Positions 47,945 through 59,900 of a stretch of 64,000 nt of DNA are shown here, in pieces (within the stretch, counting starts at the first letter, position 1; each line of letters begins with the position of its first letter). A program made the position numbers and the translations under genes. Source of the DNA: Balanoglossus misakiensis (lineage: Eukaryota; Hemichordata); NCBI GenBank assembly GCA_040954595.2, contig CM082582.2, positions 1,550,001 through 1,614,000 of the forward strand, given 5' to 3'. The notes below the pieces were generated by a model. The model was not told the origin of the DNA, did no database searches, and saw only the letters and a list, made by a program, of their open reading frames with translations.

Positions 47945-49084
47945 TCAGAATTATTAGGTCCCATTTGGTGCAGGTATATGTATTTATACCATGGGACCTT
48001 ATGGGATCAGTTGCACCTGTATATATGGATGTCTGTATGGATGTTTGTCTGTATGTCTATCAATATCAAACACTTGGAAACCACTGGCATGTGACCTTGA
48101 TATTTAGTGTGGAGATGCAGGCAGGGCATTAAGTGGGAGTTGTCAAAATGAACTTGTCATTGCCAAAATATGCAAATTAGCTGGGAAAGTGTCAAATTCG
48201 TCCAAACTCGGGAACTCGACAACTACTGAGCAAATTGCTTTCAAAATTGAAAATTGGTATTCCTGTAAGTTATGTTAACCTCACACAGTTCTATATGTTG
48301 TGAGCTAATGTGAATTTTCGATTTTTTATGTATTTTTTGTCTCTTTCCACATTATCGGTAGAAAATCTGCTTTTCTGGAATTGATCAGCTGACTTATTTG
48401 AAATTTAGTATGAAGCTTCATAGGTGATCTGAGTTATCATAGTTTTGTAAGGTCCCATTTGCTTTACCATGGGACCTTATGATATCGGTGGATGTATGTA
48501 TGTATGTCTGTATGTCCGTCCACATCACAAACTTGAAAACCGCTGGGCATATGACCTCGATATTTGGTGTGTAGATGCAGGCCAGGCTGAAGATTGGAGT
48601 TTGTTCAAATGAAGCTGTCATTGCCAAAAATATGCAAATTAGCTAGGAAAATGTGAAATTGGTCAAAACTCAAACTCAACAACCACTGGTCACATTCATT
48701 TGAAAATCAGTATGCATGTACCTTATGTCTACCTCAAACAGTCCTGTATGTTTTGAGCTAATATTATCGATTTTTAATTTTTTATGCCAAAAATCTTTTA
48801 TGCATTTTTTGTATTATTCCACATTATTGGTAAAGAAATCATCATTTCTTAAAGTTATAGGCCTCATTCTTTGAATTTTAGTATGAAGCTTCTAATGGTT
48901 GTCTGAGTAACCAAAGTTTTGTTCAAATTGTTGAAAAATTTGCATATTTTAATTTTGAGCAATTTTTGCCACTTTTGGTCATTTTTTTTTCTTTAAAACT
49001 GCATGCCAGATTGATTTGGTAGGCATATTCCTAAGGGTAAACTGAGTAAGATGTTGTAAAAATGTTTTAGTATATATTGTGTTA
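47945..49084 (+). repeat. 'AGGTCCCAT' repeat units in copy B
   Basis: Units begin near 47955 and 48449 and correspond to those at 41137 and 41659, with the same ordered phrases. Unit 1 has 'ccatgggaccttatgggatc', and unit 2 is partly shortened at its start. Confidence 0.8.
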
Positions 49085-49800
49085 TTGGGGAAGGGGGGGG
49101 GGGGGTTACTCAAACATTTATAACACCCAGCAACTTTTGGTACTGGCAGGGTTTGTCCTCCAATGATTTCAACATCCTGCTAGGAATACAACCTCTCCTC
49201 AACTTTATAAATATAGGGCATGACATTGCAGGTTTTTTGAGAACACTGTTTAAAATAACCCTCATCAAGCCTGTTAACTTATTTAGACAGACTATTATCC
49301 AGAATGAAACGAAACATGGATGCAATAAAAAGATCTTGTGCAATAAAAACCAAGTTGATCATAACAATTATTTGCTAAGTACAACATGTACATCACTAAT
49401 AGAAGTTATGGCTATAAGCATAAACCTGTTTGTTTTGCTATCTTCACTATTCATATTATCTGACTATATTAATACATTTGCAAGCATACTGTTTCAGACA
49501 TAGCGAATTTGATAAACATCTACAAATATATTTTTACCTGTTGAAGTTATCAAAATCCAGACACTTGACAAAAGGACATTTTTCATCCCCTCTATAGATT
49601 GATAGTCTAACATAGCAGGCAATCTGTTTTAACAACTGCAGAAGCCTTCATAAAAAGTTGTTGGCCAGAATGAAAGCTTAGGGGGACGTAGGATTTCCTA
49701 CTTTTTAGGTTATTTTTTCTATGGCCCCAAAAAGCTATGACAAAAAATTGATGACCCCCTTGGAATTTATAATTCCCCCCCCCCCCTATCATACCCTGTC
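49085..49800. other. Segment bounded by a G run and a C run
   Basis: Starts with about 14 Gs at 49091-49104 and ends with about 13 Cs near 49777-49789, and is absent from copy A, where 'gtgttattggggatatt' is continuous. Open frames of 77-116 codons on both strands have no motif. It may be a mobile insertion with G/C-rich ends. Confidence 0.45.
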
Positions 49801-50469
49801 CATATTCTTATAAATGTCAATAAATGCCATACAGTCCTGTATGTTTTGTTTTGAGCTAATATTATGAATTTTCTATTTTTATTGTTTTGTCTTTTACTGC
49901 ATTATTGGTAAAGAAAAATCTTCCTTTCTGAAAGCCATAGTTTTTGTTCAAATTGCAAATTGTTGTGAAATTGGTATATTTATAATTTTGAGCAATTTTG
50001 TAATTTTTGCTCAGAATGCAGATTCCTAGGGGGGTAACCCAAGTAAGGTGTTGTAAAAGAATTGTTTAAAAAATAAAAATATATTTGTAGATGGTTATCA
50101 AATTCGCTGTGTCTGAAAGCGCTTGTCAGATTGCTTTGAACTTTGACAGGAATGTTCCTTGTAGTGATTTAAGTAAGATGGTGTACAATTATAGTGATTT
50201 TTGCATATTTGTGTTTTTGCCACTTTTGAACAAATGTAGTTTTGTTTAACCCCCATCTTACCCTATCCATATTCAAATAAATATGAAAAGAAATTTCTCA
50301 CAGATATTATTTACTTTGATAATACTATCATTTGTGCAACAACTAATCAATCAAACAGTCAATAATCATAAATTGGGAGTTCAAAAATATCTATAAGGGA
50401 GATTTAAAACCCCGTTAGCAACAACTGTTTGCCATGTTTTCAGTATTAATGTTTTGTGTAGCTTCTGCA

Positions 50470-51070
50470 GTTTTTAGGTCCCATATGGTATGTACCATGG
50501 GCCTTATGGAATCAGTTGCGTCTGTATTTATGTATGGATGTACTGTATTTTCGCGAGTTAAATTTTTCGCGATATCGAGAGAGGCCACTGTTTCGCGAGT
50601 ATTAATTTTCGCGTTCTCTTATTTCATTCACTGCATCGTTATCTTCAAAAACAATTTACGCGACTTTTTATTTTCACGTTATTTTGGCTCTCGCGTATTT
50701 GGCGAAAATTAATTGCTCGCGAAAATAAAGTGTTTTACAGTATGTCTGTCTGTTTGTATGGATGTATGTCTGTATGTCCGTCCACATCTAAAACTTGAAA
50801 ACCGTTGTGCATATCACCTCGATATTTGGTGTGCAGATGCAGGCTGGGCTGTAGATTGGAGTTTGTCAACATGAAAATGTCATTACCAAATATATGCAAA
50901 TTAGCTGGAAAATGTGAAATTGGTCAAAACTCGCAAAATTCAACAACTGCTGGTCAGATTGATTTGGAAATTGGTATGCAAGTACCTTATGCCTACCTCA
51001 TACAGTCCTGTATATTTTGAGCTAATTTTGATTTTCTATTTTTGATGCATTTGTTTGTATTTTTCAACAT
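50470..51070 (+). repeat. 'AGGTCCCAT' unit interrupted by a MITE
   Basis: The unit starts at about 50475 ('aggtcccatatgg') and continues after the insertion at 50743 through 'gtccgtccacatct', 'atgcaaattagctgg' and 'gtcctgtatattttgagcta'. Removing 50541-50742 joins 'atggatg' with 'tgtctgtctg' as in the other units. Confidence 0.75.
50541..50742. mobile_element. TA-flanked 'TTTTCGCGAG' palindromic MITE (202 bp)
   Basis: Ends TACTGTATTTTCGCGAG and CTCGCGAAAATAAAG...TTTTACAGTA are inverted. Repeated TTCGCG/CGCGAA motifs fill the arms. The boundary TA on both sides is consistent with Tc1/mariner-type TA insertion. Inserted into an AGGTCCCAT unit, so younger than it. CpG-rich compared with its surroundings. 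Confidence 0.82.
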
Positions 51071-51079
51071 TATTGGTAA

Positions 51080-53530
51080 AAAATCTTCATATGAATCTAA
51101 AATTACCGTCGAATCATCCAGTGTGAGTTAGCACTGTAATTAGCAAAAGTTATAAATCCACAGTTACCCAGCAAATTTGATATAATGCTTCACATAGGTA
51201 TTGGTTTTGAACATCCTTCAGAAAGGGTATGAATATTTTAAATTTTTTACTGTTGCAACCCAGACTAGTTTATTTCTGAATAAACAGAGAAATGACAACC
51301 GGATAGATTATTCTTCTGTACTAAAGACATATGCAGACACAAGAAATAGTCTGAACATTTTCAGTACATTACTAAAACAGTGTCGGTACATTGTACTATA
51401 AACTGAGGAAGATTAGTGACTATTGTTTGCCAAAAATGGTCCCAAGTCATTTCTCAAGCATAGCAGAATAGTAGCTTTGAGTAGCAAAGTGTGATGATTT
51501 AAAATGTAAAAAGACAACACCAATCTCTAGCTCTGCTCTCAGCACTGCAAAAGTTATCTGACAGGTAGATAGATGTTCAGTCATCCTATGTCTGTCAACA
51601 TTTTTCTTTTCTGAAATCACTGGCGCAAGTGCTTTTAAAATTGGTGTGCAGGTTTCTTGGGGTGGCGAAGTAATGTGTGTTCAAATTGTGTTGAATTCTG
51701 CATATTTGTAGTTTGGAACAAGTTTTTTGCTGTTTTTGGAAGAAAAAAGCTAAGCTCGTAGATTACTTTGACTATGCAGGTTTCTAGGTATGACACAAGT
51801 TGTTTCTTCAAAATATGGTGAAATTTGCATATTTGGGGGGAAATTTTCTCTGAAATTTAGTATTGATCTCCCTGAGGTATGTGACATAATCTGTAATTTT
51901 GTATTTTGGAGACAGTTGCCTTTTTGTACAAACAAAAAATCTTGTCAGAATATGCATGTCTGATTGCCATGTCCACAGGGGTGATCTACTTTTATTTACA
52001 TTATAACCGAATCTGTAAAGTTTTCATAATGATCTTTAAAATAGGTACGTCTAATTGTTTTGATCTTTGGTATGAATTGTCCCTTGGTGATCTTAGTCAA
52101 TGCTTTTGAAATTCCGCTGAATATTGCATTATTATTTTGTCTAAGTCTGAAGAGTAGTCATCATCTCTGAAACCCCTTGACCTAAGTCAGGTGTCAAATA
52201 GTACAATTTGCAGATTTGTTGCATTGGAGATATTGTTGCAGTTTTTGAAATTCAAGATGGCTGCCAATGTCTGTGTTAACTTTATGGAAAAACATTTATG
52301 TAAATACTTTTCTGAAAACAAGGCGGTGAACATCACATTTTTGTTTACAAACAGTAATAGAAATAGCTATCATTGTTTCTGAAAATCCTAACTTGTAGGA
52401 TTCTTTTTCAATCTCTGGCATCAGCAGAGACAATTAAGGTGGCATTGCATGAAAAGTTGTGATTTTTGCCAAATTTTACTTTTTTACATAAATCGGTAGG
52501 CCTAATACTCACCCACATCCTGACTAATACGTCTTGGCGGAAATGGTGCACAATCACCCCCAAATAGCACTTTTCTGAATGAGTTCACAGCTTAACAAAT
52601 AGGTGTCAACAATGCAAATGGCCGTTTTTCTCGGTTTGCATTTTCGCTGCTTTTGACAACTTCGGACTAAAATAGCTTCGCCCTGCATTGGCCGAATTTG
52701 CTCAAATTTTGACAGGGAATTGTGTATGACCCATCCAACAAAACGCTAGTTTTGTATGTCGATAAAGTGTCCCTAGCGGGACACTATGTTTTGAGTCTGT
52801 ACTTTGGTACACACAACTGGTTCCTCATGATGATTTACAAAACCTATGACTGATTACTTTGAAATTTGAGTAGGAAGTTAATTGGATGTGTTTGTTTAGA
52901 TAATGGAATCAAATAAAGTTATTCATTCTTCACCTTCATTCTTCACCTCATTTCATTTATTGGCTGGTTTGTCTATTGTATCAGGGAAGAGTACTTGCCA
53001 TCCCACCCCACCGATGCAAACTTGGAGTGGCAAAAGTAAAATTTGTCATAACATTGAGTTAATTTGCTTTTGGGCTCACTAAAATGCAACTTTGAGCTCT
53101 GTATTTGTACAAAATTTTCATTAATTGGCTGGTTTGTCTATTGTACCAGGCCAGCATACATAAGATCAAGATGTTTTCGGGGCTGGGGGGGGGCATCATA
53201 TTTTATTGCCTCTCTATGTGTGTGTCTGTCTGTCTGTACTCCTGTGTAGACTTTTTCTAGTGTAATCACTAAATGAGACCACAGTGTCCTTGACGCTATT
53301 TTTTGCGATTTTCAATGACCCTGGGGTAACCTTTGACCAGCTTTCATATATCTTGGTATTCACAGCAGAATACAGCCTTGGCATACCCTGGTAACCATGG
53401 GAACCGTTTGGGCCCAACCAATGGTGCTGGCAGCGTTAATTTTTAAATGATTTCTTCTTGTCGTTTTCTTTATCAATATGATGACTTGACCTAATCAGAT
53501 TATTAAAATAATTTCATTCATTTTTTACAT
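51080..53530. other. Non-coding DNA, decayed repeats
   Basis: Contains weak copies of the ~150-bp repeat (51600-52130), a small hairpin AGTGTCCC-tagc-GGGACACT at 52766-52785, and a 32-bp direct repeat ('ttggctggtttgtctattgt') at 52958 and 53124. No splice-supported coding segment seen. Confidence 0.5.
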
Positions 53531-53533
53531 TAG

Positions 53534-53612
53534 GTTCTTTGGTAACACTGCTGCTGGAGGGAGTGTAATATTTGTAACGACGTCGCCACCTAATACTGTA
53601 CTGGAGGTATGA
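53534..53612 (+). CDS. Exon-like segment interrupted by a minisatellite
   Basis: Follows an acceptor (catttttt-acattag) and reads FFGNTAAGGSVIFVTT, then PPNTVLE as the 50-bp repeats begin. It is homologous to the segment at 54371. After the array, 54268-54310 still carries VTTPDDAPVTRGMN, which looks like the original end of the same exon. Product unknown. The minisatellite (50-bp unit, not a multiple of three) destroys the frame, so it is probably non-functional. Confidence 0.4.
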
Positions 53613-54269
53613 ACTTAAACTTGTAACGACGCCGCCACCTAATACTGTACTGGAGAGATGAAGTTAATACTTGTAACGACGCCGCCACCTAATACTGTAC
53701 TGGAGAGATGAAGTTAATACTTGTAACGACGCCGCCACCTAATACTGTACTGGAGAGATGAAGTTAATACTTGTAACGACGCCGCCACCTAATACTGTAC
53801 TGGAGAGATGAAGTTAATACTTGTAACGACGCCGCCACCTAATACTGTACTGGAGAGATGAAGTTAATACTTGTAACGACGCCGCCACCTAATACTGTAC
53901 TGGAGAGATGAAGTTAATACTTGTAACGACGCCGCCACCTAATACTGTACTGGAGAGATGAAGTTAATACTTGTAACGACGCCGCCACCTAATACTGTAC
54001 TGGAGAGATGAAGTTAATACTTGTAACGACGCCACCACCTAATACTGTACTGGAGGGATGAACTTAAACTTGTAACGACGCCGCCACCTAATACTGTACT
54101 GGAGAGATGAAGTTAATACTTGTAACGACGCCGCCACCTAATACTGTACTGGAGAGATGAAGTTAATACTTGTAACGCCGCCGCCACCTAATACTGTACT
54201 GGAGAGATGAACTTAATACTTGTAACGACGCCGCCACCTTATACTGTACTGGAGGGATGAACTTAAACC
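53571..54269 (+). repeat. 50-bp minisatellite, about 14 copies
   Basis: Unit 'cgacgccgccacctaatact' then 'gtactggagagatgaagtta' and 'atacttgtaa'. Copies begin at 53571, 53621 and every 50 bp to 54021, then 54070, 54120, 54170 and 54220. Outer copies carry variants (tcgcc, ggtatgaactt, gggatgaactt) while central copies are identical, showing homogenisation from the middle. Confidence 0.95.
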
Positions 54270-54370
54270 TGTAACGACGCCAGATGATGCTCCTGTGACC
54301 AGAGGGATGAACGACGCCATGATTTGTTGATCTGATCTAATTAATAATATTCATTCTTTTTTTTCAATAG

Positions 54371-54483
54371 GTTCATTGGTATTATCATCGCCGGAGGGAG
54401 TCTAATCAATATCTACAACAACGCCGCACCAGATAACAATATCAAAACCAGAGGGATGCTGTCAATAGGTTAGGCTAATAAAA
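54371..54483 (+). CDS. Second exon-like segment, paralogue of 53534
   Basis: Preceded by 'ttttttttcaatag'. Reads FIGIIIAGGSLINIYNN, then AAPDNNIKTRGMLSIG before a stop at 54478. It shares AGGS(V/L)I and the TRGM ending with the first segment, and the upstream intron sequence is also related, so exon plus acceptor were duplicated. A donor at 54469 (gttagg) is weak. No known domain recognised. Confidence 0.4.
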
Positions 54484-54645
54484 ATGGTTTAATCTGAGGG
54501 AATGGTAAAGGGTTGGTGTATGAATATGTTAGGGTAATAAAAAATGGTATAATCTAACGGAATGGTGAAGGGTTGGTGTATAAACAGGTTAGGCTAATAA
54601 AAATGGTATAATCTAATGAAATGGTGAAGGGTTGGTGTATGATGA
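54469..54645 (+). repeat. Three copies of a ~60-bp repeat
   Basis: 'ggttaggctaataaaaatgg', 'ataatct' and 'ggtgaagggttggtgtat' recur three times, starting near 54468, 54526 and 54586. Confidence 0.85.
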
Positions 54646-55063
54646 CTAATAAGACATTGTGCACAAGGGTACTATAATAAAACTGTCTGCAAGGGTATAA
54701 TATTATGGTTTCAAGGGTATGATAAGTAATTAAAATACTATAAAAACATGAGTAATGCCACGTGGTAAATAAAAACTGTACATGTACAGAGGGTAAATAC
54801 CGGTATAATATATAAAGGTGTTAACATCAATGGTGTAATAATAAAAAAAATGGGTAACACATGGTTTTGGTGGTATAATAATAATAAAATGGTATTAACT
54901 TGATGGTATAAACATTATGGGATGTGTATAAACGGTGTTAATATTACAAAGGTATAATGATTAGTTGGGGTGTAATAATAAGAAATTTAAAATCATTGGG
55001 TAATTTATTAGTGTCAGGTTGGGTAAAATAATTGTTGCTATGCATTCGTGTAATAATTGTCTG
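54646..55063. repeat. AT-rich degenerate 'ggtataataa' tract
   Basis: Irregular repeats of ggtataataataa, gggtataat and tggtaaataa. No coding content. Confidence 0.7.
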
Positions 55064-55265
55064 CGGATTTTTTGCAGCGTTACCCGCGTTCGCGTTCTTC
55101 ATTGCAGGTCGCTCGTCATGTAATGGAATTTCGCCGTGTGCCCGTTTGATTCGCCGATGGATTTTTTACAACGTTACCCGCGTTCGCGTTCTTCATCGCA
55201 GTTGGATCGTCGTGTAATGGAATTTCGCCGTGTGCCCGTTTGATTCGCCGATGGATTTTTTGCTT
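55064..55265 (+). repeat. ~98-bp direct duplication
   Basis: 'gttacccgcgttcgcgttct' and 'tggaatttcgccgtgtgccc', ending 'gattcgccgatggatttttt', occur twice in tandem (about 55064-55161 and 55162-55260), with a third partial start at 55253. Confidence 0.85.
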
Positions 55266-55928
55266 TCGTCATCGTAATTCCCGCATCAACACGAATCCTC
55301 AATCTCGCGTAACAACAATACATCAAAATGTACACAGAAAAATAGGAGTCGGCAAGACAATTCTGGTTAGTTTGAGCCCCAACCTTTTAAAATTCACAAC
55401 GGGGGAGGGGGCAGTTTTTCCTCATTTTATATTTGGCTCGAGGTTTTTAACTGTCCCCAGGCGCGTAAAGTTAGTTAGTTTATCACACAGTATGTAATTA
55501 TCTTGCTTGATTTAAAAAAACACTAAAATTGTATGGGGGAGCTTCTTGCGATTTGCACTTAAGAAACTGATGGTTTGTACCCATAGATAATATTTAGTAT
55601 TAAGCACATAATTGCCTGGAAATAAAAATTAACTCAAGGGTAGAATGCAACAGTTAATTTTGTGCAATATCAACAGGAGCTATTTTGGCACATTATTTCA
55701 GTTTGATAAACACTGTTTTTGCTCATTGTTTCATTTCGACCACATTATTTCAGTTTGATAAACACTGTTTTTGCTTATTGTTTCATTTCAACCACTTTTG
55801 TCACCTTGTTTTAAATTGAATGCAAGCATTGTTTCTGTTTGACCACTACTTGGGGTAATTGTTCCAAATTGGTATGCAAGATATTTTACATCAGCAGTTA
55901 GCCATCTAGCCACACATTAGCTGCACAG
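55266..55928. other. Low-copy DNA with a 52-bp duplication
   Basis: 'cacattatttcagtttgata' and the following 'aacactgtttttgct' occur at 55689 and 55741, a 52-bp tandem duplication. Nothing else recognised. Confidence 0.55.
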
Positions 55929-56056
55929 CATATGAAAAATAATGAAATTCATGCAAAAAGCAAAAAAGTATTATGGGTATAATGCCATTGCAGCATTGGC
56001 GGTTCGACTCCGTCGATACTTACTTTGAAGCATAAGTCTTCATTATTTTTCATATG
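55929..56056 (+). other. Fold-back enclosing a tRNA-like mini-fold
   Basis: Perfect 18-bp inverted repeats, CATATGAAAAATAATGAA (55929-55946) and TTCATTATTTTTCATATG (56039-56056), enclose 55966-56021. That 56-nt core can fold as a 7-bp acceptor (aagtatt with gatactt, one G-U pair), a 4-bp arm (atgg/ccat) and a T-arm-like hairpin ggcgg-TTCGACT-ccgtc. GGTTCGACTCC at 56001 matches the RNA polymerase III B box consensus exactly. There is no anticodon arm and the A box is poor, so it is not an ordinary tRNA. It could be a decayed tRNA-derived element or an unusual structured RNA. Confidence 0.4.
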
Positions 56057-56637
56057 TAATAAATAAAACTCTTCCAAATTCATATCTTTGTTTTAAGTTT
56101 GTGCTTTTGCTTCAGTTAGGGGGCCCACATTTACCAAACCTGTCTTGCCATCTTTTCACATTTCTTCAAATATGCAGCGCCAGCGGTAGGCAGTATTTGA
56201 TCAAATTGACCCACAAATCACTCAAAATTAATAGGCAGGATACTGTCCACTCTGGCCTGGTTACTGTCTGGCCTGCTTAATGTTGACGCAAAGGTTGACC
56301 CCACCAAACACTCAAAATTAATAGGCAGCATACTGGCCACTCTGGCCTAGTTAATGTTGACGCAAAGGTTGACCCCCACCAAACACTCAAAATTAATGGG
56401 CACGATACTGGCCACTCTGGCCTAGTTAATGTTGACGCAAAGGTTGACCCCACCAAACACTCAAAATCAATGGGCAGCATACTGTCCACTATGGCCTGGT
56501 TACTGTGTGCTCTGGATAATGTTGACGCAAAGGTTGACCCCACCAAACACTCAAAATTAATGGGCAGCACACTGTCCACTACGGCCTGGTTACTGTGTGC
56601 TCTGGTTAATGTTGATGCAAAGGTTGACCCCACCAAA

Positions 56638-56907
56638 CCAGGCCGTAGTGGACAGTGTGCTGCCCATTAATTTTGAGTGTTTGGTGGGGTCAACCTTTGC
56701 GTCAACATTAACTAGGCCAGAGTGGCCAGTATCGTGCCCATTAATTTTGAGTGTTTGGTGGGGTCAACCTTTGCATCAACATTAACCAGAGCACACAGTA
56801 ACCAGGCCGTAGTGGACAGTGTGCTGCCCATTAATTTTGAGTGTTTGGTGGGGTCAACCTTTGCGTCAACATTAACTAGGCCAGAGTGGCCAGTATCCTG
56901 CCCATTA
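56638..56907 (-). repeat. Inverted block of the 90-bp satellite
   Basis: A ~270-bp stretch reads in reverse orientation ('gcccattaattttgagtgtt', 'tggtggggtcaacctttgcg') with forward units on both sides. The left junction falls within 'ccaccaaac|caggccgt', the right within 'cccatta|cggcctgg'. It lies near the left edge of the array. Confidence 0.92.
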
Positions 56908-59900
56908 CGGCCTGGTTACTGTGTGCTCTGGTTACTGTGTGCTCTGGTTAATGTTGATGCAAAGGTTGACCCCACCAAACACTCAAAATTAATGGGCACG
57001 ATACTGGCCACTCTGGCCTAGTTAATGTTGACGCAAAGGTTGACCCCACCAAACACTCAAAATTAATGGGCAGCACACTGTCCACTACGGCCTGGTTACT
57101 GTGTGCTCTGGTTAATGTTGATGCAAAGGTTGACCCCCACCAAACACTCAAAATTAATGGGCACGATACTGGCCACTCTGGCCTAGTTAATGTTGACGCA
57201 AAGGTTGACCCCACCAAACACTCAAAATTAATGGGCAGCACACTGTCCACTACGGCCTGGTTACTGTGTGCTCTGGTTAATGTTGACGCAAAGGTTGACC
57301 CCCATCAAACACTCAAAATTAATGGGCACGATACTGGCCACTCTGGCCTGGTTACTGTGTGCTCTGGTTAATGTTGACGCAAAGGTTGACCCCACCAAAC
57401 ACTCAAAATTAATGGGCAGCACACTGTCCACTACGGCCTGGTTACTGTGTGCTCTGGTTAATGTTGATGCAAAGGTTGACCCCACCAAACACTCAAAATT
57501 AATGGGCAGAACACTGTCCACTATGGCCTGGTTACTGTGTGCTCTGGTTAATGTTGATGCAAAGGTTGACCCCACCAAACACTCAAAATTAATGGGCAGG
57601 ATACTGGCCACTCTGGCCTAGTTAATGTTGACGCAAAGGTTGACCCCCACCAAACACTCAAAATTAATGGGCACGATACTGGCCACTCTGGCCTAGTTAA
57701 TGTTGACGCAAAGGTTGACCCCCACGAAACACTCAAAATTAATGGGCACGATACTGGCCACTCTGGCCTAGTTAATGTTGACGCAAAGGTTGACCCCACC
57801 AAACACTCAAAATTAATGGGCAGCACACTGTCCACTACGGCCTGGTCACTGTGTGTTCTGGTTAATGTTGACGCAAAGGTTGACCCCACCAAACACTCAA
57901 AATTAATGGGCAGAACACTGTCCACTATGGCCTGGTTACTGTGTTCTCTGGTTAATGTTGACGCAAAGGTTGACCCCACCAAACACTCAAAATTAATGGG
58001 CAGAACACTGTCCACTACGGCCTGGTTATTGTGTGCTCTGGTTAATGTTGACGCAAAGGTTGACGCCACCAAACACTCAAAATCAATGGGCAGCATACTG
58101 TCCACTATGGCCTGGTTACTGTGTGCTCTGGTTAATGTTGACGCAAAGGTTGACCCCACCAAACACTCAAAATTAATGGGCAGAACACTGTCCACTATGG
58201 CCTGGTTACTGTGTGCTCTGGTTAATGTTGACGCAAAGGTTGACCCCACCAAACACTCAAAATTAATGGGCAGCACACTGTCCACTATGGCCTGGTTACT
58301 GTGTGCTCTGGTTAATGTTGACGCAAAGGTTGACCCCACCAAACACTCAAAATTAATGGGCAGAACACTGTCCACTACGGCCTGGTTACTGTGTGCTCTG
58401 GTTAATGTTGACGCAAAGGTTGACCCCACCAAACACTCAAAATTAATGGGCAGAACACTGTCCACTATGGCCTGGTTACTGTGTGCTCTGGTTAATGTTG
58501 ACGCAAAGGTTGACCCCACCAAACACTCAAAATTAATGGGCAGAACACTGTCCACTACGGCCTGGTTACTGTGTGCTCTGGTTAATGTTGACGCAAAGGT
58601 TGACCCCACCAAACACTCAAAATTAATGGGCAGAACACTGTCCACTATGGCCTGGTTACTGTGTGCTCTGGTTAATGTTGACGCAAAGGTTGACCCCACC
58701 AAACACTCAAAATTAATGGGCAGCACACTGTCCACTATGGCCTGGTTACTGTGTGCTCTGGTTAATGTTGACGCAAAGGTTGACCCCACCAAACACTCAA
58801 AATTAATGGGCAGAACACTGTCCACTACGGCCTGGTTACTGTGTGCTCTGGTTAATGTTGACGCAAAGGTTGACCCCCACCAAACACTCAAAATTAATGG
58901 GCACGATACTGGCCACTCTGGCCTAGTTAATGTTGACGCAAAGGTTGACCCCACCAAACACTCAAAATTAATGGGCACGATACTGGCCACTCTGGCCTAG
59001 TTAATGTTGACGCAAAGGTTGACCCCACCAAACACTCAAAATTAATGGGCACGATACTGGCCACTCTGGCCTAGTTAATGTTGACGGAAAGGTTGACCCC
59101 ACCAAACACTCAAAATTAATGGGCACGATACTGGCCACTCTGGCCTAGTTAATGTTGACGCAAAGGTTGACCCCACCAAACACTCAAAATTAATGGGCAG
59201 AACACTGTCCACTATGGCCTGGTTACTCTGTGCTCTGGTTAATGTTGACGCAAAGGTTGACCCCACCAAACACTCAAAATTAATGGGCAGCACACTGTCC
59301 ACTATGGCCTGGTTACTGTGTGCTCTGGTTAATGTTGACGCAAAGGTTGACCCCACCAAACACTCAAAATTAATGGGCAGAACACTGTCCACTACGGCCT
59401 GGTTACTGTGTGCTCTGGTTAATGTTGACGCAAAGGTTGACCCCACCAAACACTCAAAATTAATGGGCAGGATACTGTCCACTACGGCCTGGTTACTGTG
59501 TGCTCTGGTTAATGTTGACGCAAAGGTTGACCCCACCAAACACTCAAAATTAATGGGCAGAACACTGTCCACTACGGCCTGGTTACTCTGTGCTCTGGTT
59601 AATGTTGACGCAAAGGTTGACCCCACCAAACACTCAAAATTAATGGGCAGAACACTGTCCACTATGGCCTGGTTACTCTGTGCTCTGGTTAATGTTGACG
59701 CAAAGGTTGACCCCACCAAACACTCAAAATTAATGGGCAGCACACTGTCCACTATGGCCTGGTTACTGTGTGCTCTGGTTAATGTTGACGCAAAGGTTGA
59801 CCCCACCAAACACTCAAAATTAATGGGCAGAACACTGTCCACTACGGCCTGGTTACTGTGTGCTCTGGTTAATGTTGACGCAAAGGTTGACCCCACCAAA

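Larger units (their letters stand above)
45015..50250 (+). repeat. Segmental duplication, copy B
   Basis: Paralogue of 38535-42420, about 6.5 kb downstream in direct orientation. It lacks the MITE (single TTAA at 45358-45361) and has three extra segments: about 45588-46200, 46819-47380 (poly-G/poly-C rich) and 49085-49800 (bounded by a G run and a C run). After the last one a further truncated AGGTCCCAT-type unit resumes. Confidence 0.82.

Noticed and set aside
49153-49503. 116-codon frame with hydrophobic segment near its end
   Set aside because: Lies in an insertion absent from the paralogous copy, with no family signature; AT-rich codons explain the hydrophobic run.
53571-54269. CRISPR-like 50-bp repeats
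   Set aside because: The whole 50-bp unit repeats without variable spacers; it is a minisatellite.
55966-56021. Functional tRNA gene
   Set aside because: No anticodon arm, poor A box, only 56 nt. Retained only as a tRNA-like structure.
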